64,000 nt of DNA from Calendula officinalis (lineage: Eukaryota > Streptophyta > Magnoliopsida > Asterales > Asteraceae). The stretch spans positions 40,804,727 through 40,868,726 of the forward strand of contig OY970824.1 of NCBI GenBank assembly GCA_963853835.1, read 5' to 3'. Below the pieces are notes generated by a model. It saw only the letters and a list, made by a program, of their open reading frames with translations. It ran no database searches and was not told where the DNA came from. Shown in pieces: positions 15,001-25,600 of this stretch (position 1 is its first letter; every line of letters starts with the position of its first letter). The position numbers were made by a program, and so were the translations under genes.

Positions 15001-18000
15001 AGCTGGTTCGTTCGTCACTGCCAAGAACAAGTTCGGCCCGAACTCTTCACTGTTCCCGGCCCGAACTTCATTTTCGGCCCGAACATCAACCTCGGCCCGA
15101 ACTTCGACCTCGGCCCGAACTCTGACCTCGGCCCGAACTTCAACCTCGGCCCGAACGTCATCCTCGGCCCGAACACCGAACTTCGGCCCGAACACCACTT
15201 CGGCCAGAACATCCCACTTCGGCCCGAACACCACTTCAGCCCGAACATCCCTCTATGGCCTGAACTCTTCAATATCCAAGATTGTGTGATAAAATGTGCT
15301 ATAATAAAACATTCATAACTTTCAGCTCGGGTGTCCGTTTCACGCCCACGAGTAACCAAAATAGCTGGTTCGTTCGTCACTGCCAAGAACAAGTTCGACC
15401 CGAACTCTTCACTGTTCCCGGCCCGAACTTCATTTTCGGCCCGAACTTCAACCTCGGCCCGAACTCCGACCTCGGCCCGAACTTCAACCTCGGCCCGAAC
15501 ATCATTCTCGGCCCTAACAACGAACTTCGGCCCGAACACCACTTCGGCCCGAACATCCCACTTCGGCCCGAACACCACTTCGGCTCGAACATCCCACTTC
15601 GGCCCGAACACCACTTCGGCCCGAACATCGCTCTTCAGCCCGAACTCTTCAATATCCAAGATTGTGTGGCAAAAGGTGCTATACTAAAACATTCATAACT
15701 TTCAGCTCGGGTGTCCGTTTCACGCCCACGAGTAACCAAAATAGCTGCTTCGTTCGTCACTGCCAAGAACAAGTTCGGCCCGAACTCTTCACTGTTCCCG
15801 GCCCGAACTTCATTTTCGGCCCGAACTTCATTTTCGGCCCGAACTTCAACCTCGTCCCGAACTTCAACCTCGGCCCGAACTCTGACCTCGGCCCGAACTT
15901 CAACCTCGGCCCGAACGTCATCCTCGGCCCGAACACCGAACTTCGGCCCGAACACCACTTCGGCCCGAACACCACTTCGGCCCGAACATCCCACTTCGGC
16001 CCGAACACCACTTCGGCCCGAATATCCCTCTTCGGCCCGAACTCTTTAATATCCAAGATTGTGTGACAAAAGGTGCTATACTAAAACATTCATAACATTC
16101 AGCTCGGGTGTCCGTTTCACGCCCACGAGTAACCAAAATAGTTGGTTCGTTCCTTACTGCCAAGAACAAGTTCGGCCTGAACTCTTCACTGTTCCCGGCC
16201 CGAACTTCATTTTCTGCCCGAACTTCAACCTCGGCCCGAACTTCAACCTCGGCCCGAACTCCGACCTCGGCCCGAACTTCAACCTCGGTCCGAACATCAT
16301 CCTCGGCCCGAACACCGAACTTCGGCCCGAACACCACTTCGGCCCGAACATCCCACTTCGGCCCGAACACCACTTCGGCCCGAACATCCCTCTACGGCCC
16401 GAACTCTTCAATATCCAAGATTGTGTGATAAAATGTGCTATACTAAAACATTCATAACTTTCAGCTCAGGTGTCCGTTTCACGCCCACGAGTAACCAAAA
16501 TAGCTGGTTCGTTCGTCACTGCCAAGAACAAGTTCGACCCGAACTCTTCACTGTTCCCGGCCCAAACTTCATTTTCGGCCCGAACTTCAACCTCGGCCCG
16601 AACTTCAACCTCGGCCCGAACTCCGACCTTGGCCCGAACTTCAACCTCGGCCCGAACTCCGACCTCGGCCCGAACTTCAACCTCGGCCCGAACATCATTC
16701 TCGGCCCGAACACCGAACTTCGGCCCGAACACCACTTCGGCCCGAACATCCCACTTCGGCCCGAACACCACTTCGGCCCGAACATCGCTCTTCGGCCCGA
16801 ACTCTTCAATATCCAAGATTGTGTGGCAAAAGGTGCTATACTAAAACATTCATAACTTTCAGCTCGGGTGTCCGTTTCACGCCCACGAGTAACCAAAATA
16901 GCTGGTTCGTTCGTCACTGCCAAGAACAAGTTCGGCCCGAACTCTTCACTGTTCCCGGCCCGAACTTCATTTTCGGCCCAAACTTCAACCTCGGCCCGAA
17001 CTTCAACCTCGGCCCGAACTCTGACCTCGGCCCGAAATTCAACCTCGGGCCGAACGTCATCCTCGGCCCGAACACCGAACTTCGGCCCGAACACCACTTC
17101 GGCCCGAACACCACTTCGGCCCGAACATCCCACTTCGGCCCGAACACCACTTCGGCCCGAACATCCCCCTTCGGCCCGAACTCTCCAATATCCAAGATTG
17201 TGTGACAAAAGGTGCTATACTAAAACATTCATAACTTTCAGCTCGGGTGTCCGTTTCAGGCCCACGAGTAACCAAAATAGCTGGTTCGTTTGTCACTGCC
17301 AAGAACAAGTTCGGCCCGAACTCTTCACTATTCCCGGCCCGAACTTCAACCTCGGCCCGAACATCATCCTCGGCCCGAACACCGAACTTCGGCCCGAACA
17401 CCACTTTGGTCCGAACACCACTTCGGCCCGAACATCCCTCTTCGGCCCGAACTCTTCAATATCCAAGATTGTGTGACAAAAAGTGCTATACTAAAACATT
17501 CGTAACATTCAGCTCGGGTGTCCGTTTCACGCCCACGAGTAACCAAAATAGCTGGTTCGTTCGTCACTTCCAAGAACAAGTTCGACCCGAACTCTTCACT
17601 GTTCCCGGCCCGAACTTCATTTTCTGCCCAAACTTCAACCTCGGCCCGAACTTCAACCTTGGCTCGAACTCCGACCTCGGCCCGAACTTCAACCTCGGCC
17701 CGAACATCATCCTCGGCCCGAACACCGAACTTCGGCCCGAACACCACTTCGGCCCGAACACCACTTCGGCCCGAACATCCCTCTTCGGCCCAAACTCTTC
17801 AATATCCAAGATTGTGTGACAAAAGGTGCTATACTAAAACATTCATAACTTTCAGCTCGGGTGTCCATTTCAGGCCCACGAGTAACCAAAATAGCTGGTT
17901 CGTTCGTCACTTCCAAGAACAAGTTCGGCCCGAACTCTTCACTATTCCCGGCCCGAACTTCAACCTCGGCCCGAACTTCGACCTCGGCCCGAACATCATC

Positions 18001-18184
18001 CTCGGCCCGAACACCGAACTTCGGCCCGAACACCACTTTGGTCCGAACACCACTTCGGCCGAACGTCCCACTTCAGCCCGAACACCACTTCGGCCCGAAC
18101 ATCCCTCTTCGGCCCGAACTCTTCAATATCCAAGATTGTGTGACAAAAAGTGCTATACTAAAACATTCATAACATTCAGCTCGG
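8698..18184. repeat. Tandem duplication of a 13-monomer block (8698-13432, 13433-18184)
   Basis: Monomer lengths in copy one are 344, 360, 398, 434, 362, 380, 379, 362, 398, 379, 271, 343, 325. Copy two repeats the same order with one 18-bp expansion (379 to 397 in the monomer at 15711, a doubled TTCATTTT sub-repeat) and a one-base loss near 18060. The copies differ at only scattered bases by eye: 9120 region GGCCC against GACCC at 13866, a TTCCACCT tail near 9932 against TTCAACCT, ATCCAACTT near 10820 against ATCCCACTT. This is the largest tandem unit fully contained in the window. The left boundary is approximate, because the monomer before each copy is also similar. Confidence 0.9.
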
Positions 18185-19508
18185 GTGTCCGTTTCACGCC
18201 CACGAGTAACCAAAATAGATGGTTCGTTCGTCACTTCCAAGAACAAGTTCGGCCCGAACTCTTCACTGTTCCCGGCCCGAACTTCATTTTCTGCCCAAAC
18301 TTCAACCTCGGCCCGAACTTCAACCTTGGCCCGAACTCCGACCTCGGCCCGAACTTCAACCTCGGCCCGAACATCATCCTCTGCCCGAACACCGAACTTC
18401 GGCCCGAACACCACTTCGGCCCGAAGACCACTTCGGCCCGAACATCCCTCTTCGGCCCGAATCTTCAATATCCAAGATTGTGTGACAAAAGGTGCTATAC
18501 TAAAACATTCATAACTTTCAGCTCGGGTGCCCGTTTCACGCCCACGAGTAAGCAAAATAGCTGGTTCGTTCGTCACTGCCAAGAACAAGTTCGGCCCGAA
18601 CTCTTCACTGTTCCCGGCCCGAATTTCATTTTCGGCCCGAACTTCAACCTCGGCCCGAACTTCAACCTCGGCCCGAACTCCGACCTCGGCCCGAACTTCA
18701 ACCTCGGCCCGAACATCATCCTCGGCCCGAAAACCGAACTTCGGCCCGAACACCACTTCGGCCCGAACACCACTTTGGCCAGAACATCCCACTTCGGCCC
18801 GAACACGACTTCGGCCCGACCATCCCTCTTCGGCCCGAACTCTTCAATATCCAAGATTGTGTGACAAAAGGTGCTATACTAAAACATTCATAACTTTCAG
18901 CTCGGGTGTCCGTTTCACGCCCACGAGTAAGCAAAATAGCTGGTTCGTTCGTCACTGCCAAGAACGAGTTCGGCCCGAACTCTTCACTGTTCCCGGCCCG
19001 AACTTCATTTTCGGCCCGAACTTCACCTCGGCCCGAACTCCGACCTCGGCCCGAACTTCAACCTCGGCCCGAACATCATCCTCGGCCCGAACACCGAACT
19101 TCGGCCCGAACACCACTTCGGCCCGAACACCACTTCGACCAGAACATCCCACTTCGGCCCGAACACCACTTAGGCCCGAACATCCCTCTTCGGCCCGAAC
19201 TCTTCAATATCCAAGATTGTGTGACAAAATGTGCTATACTAAAACATTCATAACTTTCAGCTCGGGTGTCCGTTTCACGCCCACGAGTAAGCAAAATAGC
19301 TGGTTCGTTCGTCACTGCCAAGAACAAGTTCGGCCCGAACTCTTCACTGTTCCCGGCCCGAACTTCATTTTCGGCCCGAACTTCAACCTCGGCCCGAACT
19401 TCAACCTCGGCCCGAACTCCGACCTCGGCCCGAACTTCAACCTCGGCTCGAACATCATCCTCGGCCCGAACACCGAACTTCAGCCCGAACACCACTTCGG
19501 CCCGAACA

Positions 19509-19513
19509 CCACT
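19509..19513. repeat. Target-site duplication, left copy (CCACT)
   Basis: The five bases before the 5' LTR are CCACT, matching the five bases after the 3' LTR at 30120-30124. They belong to a CGGCCCGAACACCACTT sub-repeat of the satellite. Five-base duplications are typical of copia integrases. Confidence 0.97.
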
Positions 19514-19612
19514 TGTTAAGGCAAAAAGCCTTGCCCCTTTAGATCTTAAGATAACAAAACAACCTAGACTAGCTTTGATTAATATGTAGAATAATATAGC
19601 TAAGTTTAGGTC

Positions 19613-19703
19613 TGATACTGAGTGATCAGTATTGGAACTCAGTATCAGTACTCAGTATCAGATAGTGATACTGAGTAGAAGGACTGAGTGATACTCAGTA
19701 TAG
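19613..19703. promoter_or_regulatory. Palindromic CTCAGTAT cluster in LTR U3
   Basis: TGATACTGAGT (19613-19623) pairs with ACTCAGTATCA (19637-19647) over a 13-base loop. A second ACTCAGTATCA (19650-19660) pairs with TGATACTGAGT (19666-19676) over five bases. ACTGAGT (19683-19689) pairs with ACTCAGT (19693-19699) over three. The same cluster recurs in the 3' LTR near 29723-29813. Its position upstream of the TATA box suggests an enhancer or binding-site cluster, by inference. Confidence 0.85.
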
Positions 19704-19761
19704 TAACGGACTAAGATCAAATCCCTTGATATTAGTCATTTTCCTTACTTAGTCCTTCGGT

Positions 19762-19827
19762 TACTCCTTTGCTCATTATGTAAGATCTCTATAACATTAT
19801 AAATAGAGATCATCTTGCAAAGGAGTA
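19762..19827. promoter_or_regulatory. Nested inverted repeats around the LTR TATA box
   Basis: The outer arms TACTCCTTTGC (19762-19772) and GCAAAGGAGTA (19817-19827) are perfect 11-bp complements. The inner arms GATCTCTAT (19784-19792) and ATAGAGATC (19803-19811) are perfect 9-bp complements with a 10-base loop. The whole is duplicated in the 3' LTR at 29872-29937, where it would lie in RNA upstream of the 3' end. Confidence 0.85.
19798..19805 (+). promoter_or_regulatory. LTR TATA box (TATAAATA)
   Basis: TATAAATA lies 285 bp into the LTR and would place transcription initiation near 19830, defining the U3/R border. The equivalent in the 3' LTR is 29908-29915. The box overlaps the loop and right arm of a 9-bp inverted repeat. 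The start site is inferred from the usual TATA spacing in plants. Confidence 0.75.
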
Positions 19828-20011
19828 CTTACCAATTTACTTTACACATTCACATCTTTTGTAATTGATCAGTGGTCTTGTTATTCCGCAACAAGCCACA
19901 CTTAGTGGATTTATACATTGACTATATTCTTGTGTTATCACTCTAATATTTCTCTAAGTATAATAATCTATCAATTAACATTATAAACCAGGGTTGTTGT
20001 GACCTAACAAC

Positions 20012-20023
20012 TGGTATCAGAGC
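20012..20023 (+). other. Primer-binding site for initiator tRNA-Met
   Basis: TGGTATCAGAGC lies two bases after the 5' LTR and is the standard plant copia PBS, complementary to the 3' end of initiator tRNA-Met. It primes minus-strand DNA synthesis. The roughly 85 bp from here to the gag start is a short leader with no other recognised feature. Confidence 0.96.
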
Positions 20024-20107
20024 AGGCTAAATAATCTCTTATTTAGTCGATCTATAACCCTGGCAGCCATTTCCTACATCTATCCCTCCAACACTCAAAA
20101 ATCCAAA

Positions 20108-22321
20108 ATGTCTACAATTGTTGCACCAATTATGTCTGGAAAGGGAGTACCCATCTTTGATGGAAAAGACTTCCATCAATGGAAGCTCAAAGCTCAGTGG
20201 TATCTTGAATCTATTCATCATGAGATGCTCACTGTGCTAAATGATGGTCCCATCATTCCACAAACTGTGGAGCCTGTTGCTGCTACTGATGATGCTCCTG
20301 AGGGCATAAGATCTGTACCTAAACTAAAGCACAACTGGACTGATACTGACCGTCAGTTGTATGCTTTAGACTCCAGAGCTAAAGGGGTGATTGGTAATGC
20401 TGTTACCAAAGAGATACTTAATGCAATTATGAAATTGCCAACAGCAAAGGCTATGTGGGATAGTCTATCAGTCACCTATGAAGGTACAACAAAGGTGAAG
20501 TTGCAAAGAAAAAGCAACATGAGAAGGAAATATGAAAATTTCTTTTCAACCCCAAATGAAGACATCACCACTCTCTATAACAGGTTCAATACTGTTATCC
20601 ATGATTTAATCAGTGTAGGCATTGTGAAAGAGGAAGGAGAGCTTGTTCAAAAGTTCCTGGATAGTCTTCCTCAACAATTTCTTGACATGACAAACTCTGT
20701 CAATGCTGCTAACAACATTGAGTCATACACTCTTCAAACTTTGTATGGTCTAATGCTGAATCATGAGGAGAATAATGCTGCAAGACTGATCAACTGGAAG
20801 AAAACTGACAAGTCTTCCACTGGTATGGCTCTAGTTGTGCAACAGGCTTATACTGTGACTGAGCCAGATGAACCAGAAGTTGATCTTGCTGATGCTGAGG
20901 CAGAAGAGCTTGAAACTCAAATGGCTCTCATGTCTATGAAGCTGGATCAGTTGAAGAAGAAGAGGCTTGGTGTTAGCTCTTCTAATACTGATCCTAGATC
21001 AGGTCTGTGCTATAGGTGTGGAAAGCCTAGACATATTGCTGCAAATTGTCATACCAAGTCTTCTGAGACTGACCAAAATGACAAGATTGCATACCGAGCA
21101 AAAAGATATAGAGACAAATATGTCAAGCTGAAGAATTGGAGCAAGGGAAAGAGGGCAGAAGGAAATGGAGCACCTCATCAAGCACTTTACTCAGAAGCCT
21201 GGATGGATGAAGAGTTAAGTGATGATGAAGAAGAGATTGAGAATAAAGCCTTTATGGCTTTCACTGAAGATGATTTGAAGAGTTCCTTTGAAAAGGATAT
21301 CAAAGAGGCTGAGAGGATGAGTGTTCATACTGATTGGGATTCCACTCAGTTGTACAAGGTAAGTTCCTTTCAAACTTATTCAGTGAATGAAAAAACCAAG
21401 ATTTTTGAGTATATGCTTGTTGATCTTAAAACTTCTGTACAAAAAGAAAAAGCTTTAAAATTAACAATTAAAGAACTTGAAAGGGTAAATAATGAAAACT
21501 TGGATAAATTAGCAAAATATAAAGATTTAGAACTAAATTTTTCAGATTTAAAAGACATTAACCAAAGATTAGCTGATAAAGCTCATTTACACAAACTTGA
21601 AAAAGAGAAATTTGAAAAACAGTGTAAATCTTGGGGAAATGCTTCAATAAAATTAAATAAATGTTTAAATGAACAATTTCCAGAAAATGTGAGGGCTGCA
21701 CTTGGTGTTGATCCTCAATTTAAAAACAGGAACAATTTTGCTGATTTATTTGAAGAGTTTTCTACTATGAACCCTATTAATTTTGTAAAAGCTAAAACTT
21801 TATGTGAAGTTGGATGTCAAACTGAGTCAGATGATGAAGAAAATGAAATTTTAGAAAAACCTATTGGTCCTTCCATCTGCTCAAAGTGCTATACTGAGCT
21901 ACAAGAACTCAGTATTGAATTTCAAATAACAGAAATTTCTGATACCGAGCTACCAATAGTTCAGTATGACACTTCTGCTGTTCCACCTTTTGAATTATTA
22001 TTTAATACAACAACTTTTGAATTATATAATGATAATAAAACAACTTCTATCTCACATGTTTCATCAAATACAGAAGTTGCAGGAACAGAAACATTATATA
22101 CTGAGACATCTAAAGAACCTGTTAAAGTTGTTCCTTCAAAACATGATAAACAAAAGACAACTTCAACTAGGTCTTTGGTTGGCAAAGACAAGAAGTCTAC
22201 CACTAATAAAATTAGAAAGACTTCTCTGCCAAATAAAAATAAGCAACCAGATCATCCATCTCCTAAACCGGTTAAAAACAATGTTAATACATCTATTAGA
22301 AATAACAAATTAATGTTTTAA
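20108..22321 (+). CDS. gag: Gag polyprotein (main part, 737 aa to a premature stop)
   Basis: The structural protein forms the virus-like particle and binds the genomic RNA. The ATG at 20108 is the first good start after the PBS. A retrotransposon gag fold (UBN2/DUF4219 type) spans roughly residues 20-215 with FDGKDFHQWK near the N-terminus. A CX2CX4HX4C zinc knuckle occupies residues 301-314. An acidic stretch follows, then a predicted coiled coil at about 440-505 and a basic lysine-rich tail at about 680-730. Length and layout fit the unusually large Gag of Sireviruses. The frame ends at a TAA at 22319-22321 within a T4A5 run. The frame one base back is open from 22306 and carries the second zinc knuckle, so this stop is probably caused by a one-base loss or a sequencing error. 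Confidence 0.9.
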   Translation: MSTIVAPIMSGKGVPIFDGKDFHQWKLKAQWYLESIHHEMLTVLNDGPIIPQTVEPVAATDDAPEGIRSVPKLKHNWTDTDRQLYALDSRAKGVIGNAVTKEILNAIMKLPTAKAMWDSLSVTYEGTTKVKLQRKSNMRRKYENFFSTPNEDITTLYNRFNTVIHDLISVGIVKEEGELVQKFLDSLPQQFLDMTNSVNAANNIESYTLQTLYGLMLNHEENNAARLINWKKTDKSSTGMALVVQQAYTVTEPDEPEVDLADAEAEELETQMALMSMKLDQLKKKRLGVSSSNTDPRSGLCYRCGKPRHIAANCHTKSSETDQNDKIAYRAKRYRDKYVKLKNWSKGKRAEGNGAPHQALYSEAWMDEELSDDEEEIENKAFMAFTEDDLKSSFEKDIKEAERMSVHTDWDSTQLYKVSSFQTYSVNEKTKIFEYMLVDLKTSVQKEKALKLTIKELERVNNENLDKLAKYKDLELNFSDLKDINQRLADKAHLHKLEKEKFEKQCKSWGNASIKLNKCLNEQFPENVRAALGVDPQFKNRNNFADLFEEFSTMNPINFVKAKTLCEVGCQTESDDEENEILEKPIGPSICSKCYTELQELSIEFQITEISDTELPIVQYDTSAVPPFELLFNTTTFELYNDNKTTSISHVSSNTEVAGTETLYTETSKEPVKVVPSKHDKQKTTSTRSLVGKDKKSTTNKIRKTSLPNKNKQPDHPSPKPVKNNVNTSIRNNKLMF

Positions 22322-22680
22322 AAACACTTGGTGATCAGGTCAAATCTTTAAGTAAACAATTTGCAAAACTCGTTCATACTGACCTACCAAAAGTGAAACA
22401 TTTTTCTAAAATACCATATGAAAATATGTTTAGAAATAGACCTAGGAAATGTTATAGATGTCATCATACTGGTCATAAGGGAGATGAATGCTGGACTGAT
22501 CTCTCAAGTCCTAGGTACTCAGTACCAAAGAAAAGGAGAGAAACTAAGTCAGTATCACCAAAGAAAACTTCTAAAGTTACCCCTGAAGTGATACCGACCT
22601 CTCCACATAAAGAGATCAAGTCAAATTGTGTTTATCCCACCAAAGGTCCCATTCAAAAATGGGTTCCTAAAAGGAACTAA
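22306..22680 (+). CDS. gag: Gag C-terminal segment with second zinc knuckle (shifted frame)
   Basis: This open stretch has no ATG of its own and overlaps the end of the upstream gag frame by 16 bases. It encodes CX2CX4HX4C (cysteines at about 22450 and 22459, histidine and last cysteine by 22491), followed by a basic region and the WVPK motif that commonly closes Gag ahead of the protease in this lineage. It therefore continues Gag rather than forming a separate gene. It ends with TAA at 22678-22680, overlapping by 10 bases the pol frame, which opens at 22671 one base back. Confidence 0.82.
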   Translation, partial: QINVLKTLGDQVKSLSKQFAKLVHTDLPKVKHFSKIPYENMFRNRPRKCYRCHHTGHKGDECWTDLSSPRYSVPKKRRETKSVSPKKTSKVTPEVIPTSPHKEIKSNCVYPTKGPIQKWVPKRN

Positions 22681-25600
22681 CTCTTATTTTGTGTCTTGTG
22701 CAGGGTGACAGAAAGTGGTACTTAGATAGTGGCTGCTCAAGACACATGACAGGCAGTATGGAATACCTTCTCAATTATACTCCAGAGAAGGGTCCTTCTG
22801 TCAAGTTTGGAGATGACTCGGTGGGAAAGACAAGAGGTTATGGTGTGATCAAGGCAGGCAACATAACTTTTAAAAGAGTTGCCTATGTAGAGGGTCTTAA
22901 ACACAATCTGCTCAGTATCAGCCAGATGTGTGATGATGACAATGAAGCTCGATTCAGAAAGGTTGCAGGAATCATCTACAATGATAAAGGGCAGCCTGTA
23001 CTCATTGCTAGAAGAGAAAAAGACGTATATGTGGTCAACCTATCTGAAATAGACCCAACTATTCGCGTATGCCTGCTTTCTAAAGTCAAGCCAGAACTAC
23101 ATTGGCTATGGCACAAGAAACTCTCTCACATCAATTTTAGAAATATCAACGAGCTCAGTATGAAGAAACTGGTGAGAGGCTTGCCCACAATTACTTATTC
23201 AAAAGATAAGTTATGCTCAGCATGTGAAATGGGCAAGCAGAAGAAGAGTTCATTCAAATCTAAAGTCAATCATTCCATCAATGAACCTCTTACTATGATA
23301 CATATGGATCTTTTTGGCCCCATCAGCACACCATCTTTGGCCAAAAAGATCTATACTCTAGTCTTAGTTGATGAATTCTCAAGATATACTTGGGTCATCT
23401 TCCTCAAGACTAAGTCAGATGCAACAACAGAAATCATTGCCTTTATAAAAAGAGAGGAACTTCAAAAAGGCAACAAGGTCAAGCAACTTAGAAGTGACCA
23501 TGGTACTGAGTTTAAGAACTCAGTATTAGCAGATTTCTGTGAAGAAAAAGGAATCATTCAAAACTTCTCTGCAGCCTACACACCCCAACAAAATGGTGTT
23601 GTAGAAAGAAAGAACAGAACACTGATTGAAGCTGCAAGAACTTTATTATGCCATGCTGGACTGGCACTGAGTTTCTGGGCTGAAGCTGTAAACTGTGCAA
23701 ACTTCACTCAAAATAGAGCTACTATAGTCCAAAGACATCTGAAGACTCCATATGAGTTATACAATGGCAAGATTCCTAATGTGGAATATTTCCACATCTT
23801 TGGGAGTAAATGTTTTGTACTCAGTACAAAACAAAATCTCAATAAATTTGCTCCCAAAGCAAATGAAGGTGTGTTCATGGGCTACTCTCCACACTCTAAA
23901 GCTTTCAGAGTGTATATCATCTCAACCAAGATGATTGTAGAATCCATTCATGTCACATTCGATGAAGATCAGAATGAGCATTCTACCTCAGCAAGTGAAG
24001 ACATAAGTGGCATAGATATTCTATGTAATCCAGAACACTCCATTGCTGAACAGCCTAAGTTTCATCCACACTTTATTCCTAATAAGTTTAATGAAACTGA
24101 TCAAGTTCAAACTCAGTATCACTCAAATGAGACTAATACTGAGGTTCCCATATCAGAGAACCTCCATACTGAGTTTCCAACTAATGATCTGAACCACTCT
24201 ATTTATGAAGAAGGTGAAACATCCAACACTTCACAAGAATCCACATCAACTCTGCAAAATGAAGATGAACAGCAACCTGCACTGTCTAATACTGATCAGA
24301 ATTCCACTCAGTATCAGACAGACAACACACCAAATCAACAAGATATTGTTGATCCTATTTCAAATGCTCCCTTAGGAAACAATTTAAGGGAACACAGAGA
24401 CCATCCACACTCAAACATTATTGGTCCTATTGAAGAAGGTGTCCAAACAAGAAGAAAATTAGAATTTCCAACCCAAGCAACTGCAAACTTTTGTTTTTTC
24501 TCAAGTTTTCTATCTACCATTGAACCAAAGAAAGCTGATGAAGCTTTATTAGATGAAGATTGGGTAGAGGCTATGCAAGAAGAGCTCACAGAGTTTGAAA
24601 GAAACAAAGTTTGGAACTTAGTACCACCTCCTTCTGGCAAAACTATTATTGGTACTAAGTGGGTGTTTAGAAACAAGATGGACAAGGATGGTGTTGTCAT
24701 CAGAAACAAAGCAAGGTTAGTTGCTCAAGGTTACAGGCAAGAAGAAGGCATTGACTATGATGAAACTTTTGCACCAGTTGCAAGAATTGAAGCTATTAGG
24801 TTGTATCTTGCATATGCAGCCTTTAAAAATTTCAAAGTTTATCAGATGGATGTCAAAAGTGCTTTTCTAAATGGAAAACTACAAGAAGAAGTTTATGTTA
24901 AACAACCTCCAGGTTTTGTTGATCCCAAATTTCCTCATTATGTTTTCAAGCTTGATAAAGCTCTATATGGGCTCAAACAAGCTCCAAGAGCCTGGTATGA
25001 CACCTTGTCTGAGTATCTTATTGAAAATAAGTTTACAAGAGGTAAAATTGATAAAACTTTATTTTCAAAAAGGAAAGGTTCTGACATCTTACTCATTCAG
25101 ATATATGTAGATGACATTATCTTTGGTTCCACTGACAAGTCAATGTGTGACTGGTTTGCTAAGATAATGTCAACTCAGTATCAGATGAGTATGATGGGAG
25201 AACTTACTTACTTTCTTGGTTTACAAGTTGAACAAAAGCCTGATGGCACTTTTATAAATCAAAGTAAGTATGTGCATGACATGTTAAAGAAATACAACTT
25301 TGAAAATTTATCTTCCATGCACACTCCTATGGGTACTCAGGATAAGATAAGAAAGGATGAAACTGGTAAACCAGTATGTCAATCCACATACCGAGGTATG
25401 ATTGGTTCCTTACTTTACTTAACTGCTAGTAGGCCTGATATCATGTTTGCCACATGTTTGTGTGCTCGGTATCAGGCTGATCCTAAAGAATCACACATGA
25501 AAGCAGTTAAGCGCATCTTTAGATATCTTACAGGTACTCCTAACCTGGGTCTTTGGTATCCCAAAGACTCAAACTTTGACCTTGAAGGGTACACAGATGC

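Larger units (their letters stand above)
1..19513. repeat. Satellite array, left segment (about 54 monomers)
   Basis: This is a head-to-tail array of a GC-rich satellite. Counting from the core anchor GTGTCCGTTTCACGCC, monomers start near 176, 555, 897, 1275, 1618, 1979, 2340, 2682, 3026, 3368, 3712, 4073, 4417, 4796, 5175, 5554, 5897, 6222, 6566, 6910, 7289, 7668, 8030, 8373, 8698, 9042, 9402, 9800, 10234, 10596, 10976, 11355, 11717, 12115, 12494, 12765, 13108, 13433, 13777, 14137, 14535, 14969, 15331, 15711, 16108, 16470, 16868, 17247, 17518, 17861, 18185, 18527, 18906 and 19266. Lengths run from about 271 to 434 bp in steps near 18 bp. No gene is present; the long open frames drift between frames and strands and follow the repeat period. 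The array continues beyond the left window edge. I do not recognise the satellite family. Confidence 0.97.
19514..20009 (+). repeat. 5' LTR (496 bp)
   Basis: It starts TGTTAAGG and ends CCTAACA, with short inverted termini. U3 contains five copies of CTCAGTAT or its complement (19613-19703) and a TATA box at 19798-19805 within nested inverted repeats. It matches the LTR at 29624-30119 in length and, by reading through both, in sequence. It should supply the promoter for the genomic RNA. Confidence 0.97.

Noticed and set aside
17518..18864. Long open frame (448 codons) in the left array, and comparable frames on both strands
   Set aside because: It is made of satellite sub-repeats, starts at a GTG inside the core and runs across several monomers. 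Overlapping frames are open on both strands because the 18-bp period is a multiple of three and contains few stops. Monomer lengths shift the frame, so no protein is conserved.
1..19513. CRISPR array
   Set aside because: Repeats are contiguous and variable with no unique spacers, no cas genes are present, and the retrotransposon shows the source is a plant.
22393..22680. Small separate gene with a zinc knuckle
   Set aside because: Its first codon would be GTG, it overlaps gag, and its knuckle plus WVPK ending are the normal C-terminal part of Gag in this lineage.
24335..24709. Minus-strand frame of 124 codons inside pol
   Set aside because: It is antisense to the well-conserved reverse-transcriptase coding region, with no promoter or domain; a shadow frame.
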